NCBI GenBank assembly: GCA_029555885.1
Contig: JAKPQT010000525.1
Coordinates: 1-9,937 of the forward strand
Length of the DNA stretch: 9,937 nt
Origin: Chloroflexota bacterium
GTDB taxonomy: Bacteria > Chloroflexota > Anaerolineae > CG2-30-64-16
Reading direction: 5' to 3'
Every line of letters starts with the position of its first letter. Position 1 is the first letter of the stretch. The translations under genes and the position numbers were made by a program. The notes beneath the pieces are model-generated. The model did no database searches, was not told the DNA's origin, and worked only from the letters and a program-made list of their open reading frames with translations. Positions 1 through 5,770 of the stretch are shown piece by piece.

Positions 1-1157
1 CTGTGGAACGAGGCACGGACGCAGTTGCCCGACTACTTTGTGATGTGGGGCTTCTTCCTCGTGCTGGTGGTGGTCAATTGGCCGCCGAGTTGATCAGCCA
101 GCGTCGCGATCGCTCGTTGCCTGGCTGGCTGGATGCTGCGCTGCCCTTCGTGGCGGGCGCACTTGTTCTCGTGCTGGCGTTCGGTCTGTTCCTCAAGATC
201 CAGGTCTGGCTGCTGGCGCTGCCGCTCTTTGCCCTGGCTGCAATCCTGGGCCTCGGCCGTGACATTCCGCCCGCGCGGCGTTTTGCCTTGTTGCTGTTGG
301 CGCTGGCGCTTGCCATCACGATGGGCGTCGAGCTGGTCCGGCAGAAGGACGACATCGGCCGCATGAACACGGTGTTCAAGTTCTACCTGCAGGCCTGGGT
401 CATCTTCGGCGCGGCGACCGCCTTCGGGTTGGCGACGTGGCTGCCGCGCGCGTTTGCGTGGCGGCCGGGCTGGCGCCGCGCGGTGGCAGTTGTGTTGCTG
501 GTGTTGTTTGCCGGGACGATGTTCTATCCGCCGTTCGCCGCGCGTGCCAAGGTGCGCGACCGCTTCTCTGCTGAGGCATCGCCGCGCGGACTGGACGGCA
601 TGGCCTATATGGAGCGGGCGCAGTACTCGGATAACGGTCGCGACCTGCGGTTGGCCGACGACCGGCAGGCTATGCTATGGCTGCTGCAGAACGTCGAGGG
701 CTCGCCCGTCATCCTGGAGGCACAGATCCCCGAGTACCGCTGGGGCAGCCGGTTCGCCAACTACACGGGGTTGCCGACAGTACAGGGGTGGAACTGGCAT
801 CAGCGGCAGCAGCGGTCCGTGGTGCCGAGCATGGCGGTCGAACGTCGCGTCGCGCACGTGCAGGAGCTCTATAGCACCACCGACCTGGCTCGCACGGGCC
901 GCCTGCTGGCGCTCTACGGCGTCCGTTACATCATCGTCGGGGAGCTGGAGCGCGCCTACTACAGCCCCGAGGGGCTGGCCAAGTTCGACGCCCTGGTGCA
1001 GGCGGGCATGCTCGAGGTCGCGCACCAGGCTGGCGCGGTCACCATCTACCGGGTCGCCGGCAGCCTGGCCTCCGCCACCGGTGTGCCTGCCGGCATCGGT
1101 CCGCGGCCAGTTCCGACCCCGACCCCGCGAACCGGGACATTCCTGTCGCCGCAGTGA
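1..1157 (+). CDS. YYY-family (DUF2298/Chlor_Arch_YYY) membrane protein, C-terminal part, frameshifted
   Basis: C-terminal part of a polytopic membrane protein whose beginning lies left of the window. Bases 1-75 make sense in frame 1 (LWNEARTQLPDYFVMWGFF, then a hydrophobic run), matching the equivalent segments of the two complete copies downstream. Frame 1 stops at 91-93 and the family sequence continues in frame 3 to TGA 1155-1157. Frame 3 carries several hydrophobic helices, the family block RMNTVFKFYLQAW (from base 360), then a soluble C-terminal region (AMLWLLQNVEGSPVILEA, LYSTTDLARTGRLLALYGVRY) that aligns by eye with both other copies, and a Pro/Thr-rich tail. The family is thought to be GT-C-like and to work in envelope glycosylation; the exact reaction is unknown. 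Its stop overlaps the GTG of the next gene by 4 bp, suggesting translational coupling. A GTG at base 3 is not a credible start, because it lies in the out-of-frame part. Confidence 0.85.
   Translation, partial: VERGTDAVARLLCDVGLLPRAGGGQLAAELISQRRDRSLPGWLDAALPFVAGALVLVLAFGLFLKIQVWLLALPLFALAAILGLGRDIPPARRFALLLLALALAITMGVELVRQKDDIGRMNTVFKFYLQAWVIFGAATAFGLATWLPRAFAWRPGWRRAVAVVLLVLFAGTMFYPPFAARAKVRDRFSAEASPRGLDGMAYMERAQYSDNGRDLRLADDRQAMLWLLQNVEGSPVILEAQIPEYRWGSRFANYTGLPTVQGWNWHQRQQRSVVPSMAVERRVAHVQELYSTTDLARTGRLLALYGVRYIIVGELERAYYSPEGLAKFDALVQAGMLEVAHQAGAVTIYRVAGSLASATGVPAGIGPRPVPTPTPRTGTFLSPQ
61..92 (+). other. Frameshift site in the first gene (frame 1 to frame 3)
   Basis: Upstream of here frame 1 gives family-like membrane sequence with almost all codons ending in G or C. 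Frame 3 over the same bases gives poor codons (many ending in T) and no family resemblance. Downstream only frame 3 is sensible. The change equals loss of one base (or gain of two) within the GTGGTGGTG / CCGCCG-like stretch. Restoring one base near 82-84 would give ...VVVNWPAELISQRRD without a stop. Either a sequencing/assembly indel or a real disabling mutation fits. Confidence 0.75.
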
Positions 1158-4100
1158 ACGACCCGCGGATTCGTCGCGCGCTCACCCTTGCGCTGCTCGC
1201 ATTACTTCTGGTCGCGGGCGGCGCGCTGCGCTTTACCGACCTGAACTGGGACCAGTTCCAGCACGTCCACCCGGACGAGCGTTTCATCGTCTGGGTGGCG
1301 GATACGATGTCCTTCCCGGCGGACCTCGGCACTGCGCTTGATCCCGAGCGCTCGCCGCTGAACCCGTTCCGCTGGCCCGCGGCCGGCCAGGAGCTGGCGG
1401 GCGAACCGCGCAACTACGCCTACGGGCACTTCCCGCTGTATCTGTTGCTGCTCATCGCACACGCGGGGGTGGCGCTGGCCGATTGGCTGGCGAGCACGAC
1501 AATGGTTTTTCCGGCTGCCTTTCAGCCGCTGCACACGGTGGGGCGTCACCTGGCCGACTACAACTACCTGGGCCTCGTGGGCCGTGTCATCTCTGCCCTG
1601 GCCGATCTGGGCACGCTGCTCCTGGTATACTGGCTGGGGAAGCATGCGCTGGCCCACCCATCTCCGAAGTTGGAGCTTCAGCCGAACCCCCTCCACTCCG
1701 AAACTCCCATGCAACGGGCTAAAGCCTCGAGTCCAGGCGATACCGCCGGTCTCCTGGCGGCGGCGTTCTACGCGTTCGCGGTCCTGCCCATCCAGCTCAG
1801 CCACTATGCCACGGTGGATGCCGTGCTGACCTTCTGTGTGACGGCTGCGGTGGCGCTAGCCGCGCGCTGGGCGCTGCGCGGGGGAAAGTGGGCGTGGGTG
1901 CTGGCAGGGGTCATGGCCGGGCTGGCCGTGGGCTCCAAGTTCAGCGCGATCCTCGTGGTCATCCCGCTGGCTGCGGCCGCGCTGTACCGCGTGCCGGATG
2001 GGATGCTGCGCGCGCAAATGCTGGTCATCGCACGGCGACTCGCTGTTGTGCTCACTGCCGCGGGCATCACTTTCGTGTTGACCAACCCCTTCGCCCTGAT
2101 CGAGTGGGTCGCTTACCTGAACCAGATCGGCGGGCAGAACGCGATGGTCAGCGGCGCGATGGATGCGCCGTACACGCGGCAGTATATCGGGACCATACCC
2201 TACGTCTACTTCATCGCCCAGCTCAGCCAATGGGGGCTGGGCTGGCCGCTGGGCATTCTGGCATGGGGCGGGCTGATGTGGGCAACGGTGCAGTTCGGGC
2301 GCCACCGTGCCGGCCCGGTGCTCACCGTCATGCTGGCATGGGTGCTGCCGTACTTCGCCACGACCGGCCTGTTCCATGCTAAGTTCCTGCGGTACATGGC
2401 ACCGATCGTGCCCTGCCTCATTGCGTTCGGTGCGGCGTGGGCGGTTGGACGCTGGAAGCTGGAAGCCGGAAGCTGGAAGCTAGAAGCTGGAAGCTCGATG
2501 AGCGAATCCCAGCTTCGCACTTGCGCCAAGGAATGTAGGTTTGTTCCGCATTTCCGGCTTCCGATTCCTGGAGTCCAGCCTGGCAAAGCAAAGGTTCGCA
2601 CTGCTTCCAGCTTCCAGCTTTCAGTTTCTAGCTTTCGGCCCGCGTTCGTCGCGCTCGCGCTCGTCGTGACGGCGGGATGGGCTGTCGCGTTCGTGCAGGT
2701 CTATCACCAGGAGCATCCCTGGATTGCGGCATCACGCTGGATCTACCGGGAGATTCCCGCGGGCGCAAGGCTGCTGACCGAGCACTGGGACGATGCGCTG
2801 CCGCTGGCGTTGGATGAGTTGCCGGACCGTCCGCCGGCGCGCGATTACGTGCGCGTCGAACTGCCCTTGTGGGATGAGGACACTGCCGCCAAGCTGGGCA
2901 CGCTGGCCGCGGAGCTTGCCAGTGGCGACTACCTCATCCTCGCCAGCAACCGGCTGTCCGCGCCGATTCAACGGCTGCCCGGTCGCTATCCGATGGGCAG
3001 CGCGTATTACCGCCTGCTGTTCGGCGGGGAACTCGGCTACACGCGGGTCGCGGAGTTCACGGCCTATCCCCGGCTCGGCCCGCTCGCAATTCCAGACGAC
3101 CATGCGGACGAGAGCTTCACGGTCTACGACCATCCGCACGTGGTCATTTTTGCCAATACCGGACGGCTCTCTGCGGACACGCTGGCGGAGCGGCTGGGGC
3201 GCTACCTGCCGGAGGCTGCTTCCGGTGCATCGTCCCGCGCTCCCGGTCTTGCCCGCACCATCTACCAACCCCCGGCGCCTGACGCGCCGCTGACGTTGGA
3301 CCAGCCCGTTGACACGCTGCCGGTCGTCAACGATTTCCGCTGGAACCGGGCTGCCTCGGAGAGCGGGCTGCTGGCGGTCTGGTTCTGGTGGTTCGTTGCC
3401 AGTCTGCTCGGGTGGATCACCTGGCCGCTGCTGTTTCCGCTGCTGCGCGGCCTGGCGGACCGGGGCTACGGACTGGCGCGTGCGGTCGGCTGGCTGCTGT
3501 TAGGGTGGGTGCACTGGTTGGGCGCAAGCGTCGGGCTGTGGCAGAACCGGCTCGAGGTCCTGCTTGTGCTGCTCCTCCTGCTGGCAATCGCCGGCCGCGT
3601 GGCTTGGACGGTGCAGCGGGCGCGCATCGCTGCATTCCAGCGAAGCCATGGCCGGCTGCTGCTGGCAGGGGAGGCGGTCTACGCGCTCGCATTCCTGGCG
3701 TTCACCGGCGTGCGGCTGCTCAACCCGGACCTCTGGCAGCCCTGGAACGGCGGCGAGAAGTTCATGGAGTTCGCTTTCCTCAACGCCATCCTGCGTAGCC
3801 CGAATTTTCCGCCGCTCGACCCGTACTTTGCGGGCGGGATCATCAACTACTACTACTTCGGGCTGTACCTTGTCGGTGTGCTCATCAAGCTCACCGGCAT
3901 CGTGCCGGAGGTGGCGTTCAACCTGGCAATCCCCTCCATCTTCGCGCTCACTGCGCTCGGTGTGTTCAGCGTTGCGACGAGCCTCACTGCGGGCCGCTCG
4001 CGGCGGTGGTTCGTTGGGCCGTTGGTGGCCGTTGCGGCAACGCTACTGCTGGGCAACCTCCAGGGGTTATCGTGGCTGATGGGCACGGTCGCGCAGTTCG

Positions 4101-5689
4101 TGCGCGGAGGCGCGCCGCCACCCTACGATTACTGGGCCGCCAGCCGCGTCATTCCATATACGATCAACGAGTTCCCGCTCTGGTCGTTCACCTTCGCGGA
4201 CCTGCACCCGCACCTGATCGCGCTGCCGTTCGGCATCCTGGTCATCGGGCTTGCGCTTAACTGGTTGCGCTCTCATTTGCGATTAAGCGCCGGACAAGCA
4301 TTTTTTAACATGGCTATGCTAGTCATAGCATTAGGCGCGCTCGGCGCAATCAACACGTGGGATCTGCCCACCTACGCGTTGCTGGTGCTGGGCGCGCTGA
4401 TGTTGCGCGGCTGGCGTCGCATCGTAGGGGCAGGCCTTGCGCCTGCCTGGGGCCTGGCGCTTGGCTTCGGAGCAGCCGCGGCCATCGGCGCGTTCGCCAT
4501 TGCCGCGTACTGGCCGTTCTATGCCAGCTACGTGCCCCAGATCGGCAATGAGCATGGGCCGCTTCTGGCGCGCTTCCTGGGATGGGTACGGGACGCGTCG
4601 CCGCTCAAGCCGTGGTTGCAGGTATGGGGCGGGTGGCTGTTCATCGTTGCAAGCTATGTGATTGCGGAGTGGGTGCGGGACGGTCGAAGAGCAGCGCTGG
4701 CGCTGGGGTCAGGCCGCGGGTGGCTGCTCGGCCTGCTGGCGTTCGCCGCAGTGCTGGCAGTCCTGGCCGCGGTGGGCCGGCCGACTGCCGCGCTGGCCGC
4801 ACTCCCGCTGTGCCTCGCGCTGCCGCTCGTGGTGCGCCGCGGCTGCCCGGTGGAGGACGCGTTCACGGCCCTCCTGCTGGTTATGGGCCTCGCGGTCATT
4901 GGCGGTGTGGAGCTTGTCTACCTGCGCGACTTCCTGGCGGGCGGCGACTGGTACCGCATGAACACGCTGTTCAAGTTCTACGTGCCCGCCTGGCTGTTCC
5001 TGGGGGTGGCTGCAGCGCGGATGTGGCCCGCAGTGGGAGGTGTTGCACGACGCAGCCCGCTCTGGCTGCGCGTGCCGTGGCAGGCTGCGGCCGCGGTGCT
5101 GTTGACCGGCAGTCTGGTCTTCCTGGTCACCGGCGTGCGCAACCGGGTGGACGACCGTTTCCCCGGCGCGCGGCCGCCGCTTGGAACGCTGGACGCAACC
5201 GTGTACATGACGGTCGGTGAGTATACCTGGCCGGACCAGGACAGCGTTATCGCCCTGCGCCATGAGCGGGAGGCCATCCAATGGCTGCTGCGCAATGTCA
5301 GCGGGACGCCGGTCATCGCGGAGGCTCCCGCAGGGAGCTACACCGTGAACGGCGAGAGCGTCGCCTACGATTATTATCGCGCGGGCGGGCTGCGCGTCGC
5401 CAGCCTGACCGGTTTCCCGACGTTCGTTGGACAGCACCAGTACGAGCAGCGCCCTGGCGAACAGGTCGCGGAACGCACGGCGCAGGCGCAGCGTCTTTTT
5501 CAGACCACCGATATTGCGGAGGCGCGGCGACTGCTCGCAGAGTTGCGCGTCGGCTACGTCTACATTGGCCGCCTGGAGCGTATCCTGTTCAACCCGGACG
5601 CGCTGCACAAATTCGACGTGCTGGTGGATGCCGGCGACCTGGCGGCCATCTACCGGAACCCGGATGTAACTATCTACCGGGTAAACTAG
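1154..5689 (+). CDS. Fused GT39/PMT-like glycosyltransferase and YYY-family (DUF2298) membrane protein, 1511 aa
   Basis: Predicted inner-membrane protein with two halves. Residues ~1-700 resemble GT39 (PMT-type, polyisoprenyl-phosphate sugar donor): an N-terminal helix, an Asp-Glu pair in HPDERF (D41, E42), YGHFPLY at 90-96, GRVISAL with R144, HYATVD at 217-222, about ten further helices, and an extracytoplasmic tail from ~520 (HPWIAASRWIY, later VYDHPHVVIF). Residues ~727-1511 are a complete YYY domain: EKFMEFAF from 868, NYYYFG with the three Tyr at 899-901, DLHPH 1016-1020, NTWD 1067-1070, RMNTLFKFY from 1268, and a soluble end matching its neighbours. The family's usual size of 700-900 residues fits this half alone. 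The GTG start overlaps the upstream stop (GTGA) with no clear ribosome site, so coupling is likely. Repeat-derived peptide interrupts it at residues ~169-194 and ~434-494. GT39-like chemistry is inferred; the substrate is unknown. Confidence 0.9.
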   Translation: MNDPRIRRALTLALLALLLVAGGALRFTDLNWDQFQHVHPDERFIVWVADTMSFPADLGTALDPERSPLNPFRWPAAGQELAGEPRNYAYGHFPLYLLLLIAHAGVALADWLASTTMVFPAAFQPLHTVGRHLADYNYLGLVGRVISALADLGTLLLVYWLGKHALAHPSPKLELQPNPLHSETPMQRAKASSPGDTAGLLAAAFYAFAVLPIQLSHYATVDAVLTFCVTAAVALAARWALRGGKWAWVLAGVMAGLAVGSKFSAILVVIPLAAAALYRVPDGMLRAQMLVIARRLAVVLTAAGITFVLTNPFALIEWVAYLNQIGGQNAMVSGAMDAPYTRQYIGTIPYVYFIAQLSQWGLGWPLGILAWGGLMWATVQFGRHRAGPVLTVMLAWVLPYFATTGLFHAKFLRYMAPIVPCLIAFGAAWAVGRWKLEAGSWKLEAGSSMSESQLRTCAKECRFVPHFRLPIPGVQPGKAKVRTASSFQLSVSSFRPAFVALALVVTAGWAVAFVQVYHQEHPWIAASRWIYREIPAGARLLTEHWDDALPLALDELPDRPPARDYVRVELPLWDEDTAAKLGTLAAELASGDYLILASNRLSAPIQRLPGRYPMGSAYYRLLFGGELGYTRVAEFTAYPRLGPLAIPDDHADESFTVYDHPHVVIFANTGRLSADTLAERLGRYLPEAASGASSRAPGLARTIYQPPAPDAPLTLDQPVDTLPVVNDFRWNRAASESGLLAVWFWWFVASLLGWITWPLLFPLLRGLADRGYGLARAVGWLLLGWVHWLGASVGLWQNRLEVLLVLLLLLAIAGRVAWTVQRARIAAFQRSHGRLLLAGEAVYALAFLAFTGVRLLNPDLWQPWNGGEKFMEFAFLNAILRSPNFPPLDPYFAGGIINYYYFGLYLVGVLIKLTGIVPEVAFNLAIPSIFALTALGVFSVATSLTAGRSRRWFVGPLVAVAATLLLGNLQGLSWLMGTVAQFVRGGAPPPYDYWAASRVIPYTINEFPLWSFTFADLHPHLIALPFGILVIGLALNWLRSHLRLSAGQAFFNMAMLVIALGALGAINTWDLPTYALLVLGALMLRGWRRIVGAGLAPAWGLALGFGAAAAIGAFAIAAYWPFYASYVPQIGNEHGPLLARFLGWVRDASPLKPWLQVWGGWLFIVASYVIAEWVRDGRRAALALGSGRGWLLGLLAFAAVLAVLAAVGRPTAALAALPLCLALPLVVRRGCPVEDAFTALLLVMGLAVIGGVELVYLRDFLAGGDWYRMNTLFKFYVPAWLFLGVAAARMWPAVGGVARRSPLWLRVPWQAAAAVLLTGSLVFLVTGVRNRVDDRFPGARPPLGTLDATVYMTVGEYTWPDQDSVIALRHEREAIQWLLRNVSGTPVIAEAPAGSYTVNGESVAYDYYRAGGLRVASLTGFPTFVGQHQYEQRPGEQVAERTAQAQRLFQTTDIAEARRLLAELRVGYVYIGRLERILFNPDALHKFDVLVDAGDLAAIYRNPDVTIYRVN
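1658..1735 (+). repeat. Probable repeat-derived in-frame insert, residues ~169-194 of the fusion protein
   Basis: Between two hydrophobic segments (ending VYWLGKHAL and resuming at TAGLLAAAFYAF) lies a polar stretch of about 26 residues with codon choice unlike its surroundings (many A/T-ending codons). It includes GCAACGGGCTAAAGCC at 1711-1726, with a small GGCT/AGCC palindrome, which resembles a dispersed motif I recall from Chloroflexi genomes. A smaller GAAG/CTTC palindrome lies near its left end. The boundaries are estimates. Confidence 0.4.
2454..2636 (+). repeat. Heptamer-based inverted-repeat element inserted in frame in the fusion gene
   Basis: The left arm at 2454-2495 is six tandem copies of a 7-base unit (GGAAGCT, with variants GGAAGCC and AGAAGCT). 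The right arm at 2602-2636 is five copies of the complementary unit (AGCTTCC and variants such as AGCTTTC). A 106-base centre separates them. Three heptamers make seven codons, so the left arm encodes WKLEAGS twice. The element adds about 61 residues (434-494) between the last two predicted helices of the GT39-like half and keeps the frame open. This looks like a non-autonomous palindromic repeat; no transposase is present. Confidence 0.8.
4429..4447 (+). repeat. Perfect 7-bp-stem hairpin inside the YYY domain, possible dispersed palindrome
   Basis: GGCAGGC (4429-4435), loop CTTGC, GCCTGCC (4441-4447). With its flank GTAGG this resembles a short palindrome that I recall as dispersed in Chloroflexi-type genomes, usually recognisable by the translated string VGAGLAPA, seen here right after RRI. 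It sits just before a hydrophobic helix. In a GC-rich gene a stem of this size could also arise by chance. Confidence 0.4.
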
Positions 5690-5700
5690 AAACGGCTTTT

Positions 5701-5729
5701 TTGGTGACATCTGTTCATCATGCTACAAT
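5701..5729 (+). promoter_or_regulatory. Candidate extended -10 promoter for the single-domain YYY gene
   Basis: The 78-base gap after the fusion gene is visibly poorer in G+C than the coding DNA. It contains TGCTACAAT at 5721-5729: an extended -10 (TGn) followed by TACAAT, five of six matches to the sigma-70-type consensus. A weak -35, TTGGTG at 5701-5706, sits 17 bases upstream. Transcription would begin near 5736, about 35 bases before the ATG. It suggests the downstream gene can be transcribed separately from the upstream pair. Confidence 0.45.
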
Positions 5730-5759
5730 CTGCGGTTGATTCGCATGTTTCGGTGCTGT

Positions 5760-5763
5760 AGGA
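5760..5763 (+). promoter_or_regulatory. Ribosome-binding site that decides the start of the single-domain YYY gene
   Basis: AGGA lies 7 bases before ATG 5771 but only 4 bases before the in-frame TTG at 5768. The ATG is therefore the better start. Confidence 0.5.
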
Positions 5764-5770
5764 CTCTTTG

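Noticed and set aside
3..92. Start of the first gene at GTG 3 in frame 3
   Set aside because: Frame 3 here has poor codon choice and no family resemblance, while frame 1 gives the expected membrane sequence. The gene begins outside the window.
2454..2636. CRISPR array from the repeated heptamers, and likewise the 32-bp units at 6790-6853
   Set aside because: The heptamers are contiguous with no spacers, the two 32-bp units are directly adjacent and identical, and no cas genes are present.
5659..5700. Rho-independent terminator after the fusion gene (CCCGG/CCGGG arms and a T6 run)
   Set aside because: The 5-bp stem has a 13-base loop and lies inside the coding end, and the T-run is about 15 bases away from it. 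This is not a credible terminator geometry.
4709..5710. Long open frame on the minus strand (333 codons), and similar long antisense frames at 6932-8107 and 9270-9920
   Set aside because: They are rich in Arg, Gln, His and Pro without domains, and lie opposite well-supported genes. They result from high GC in the coding strand. Only the different minus frame at 9793-9937 shows real protein character.
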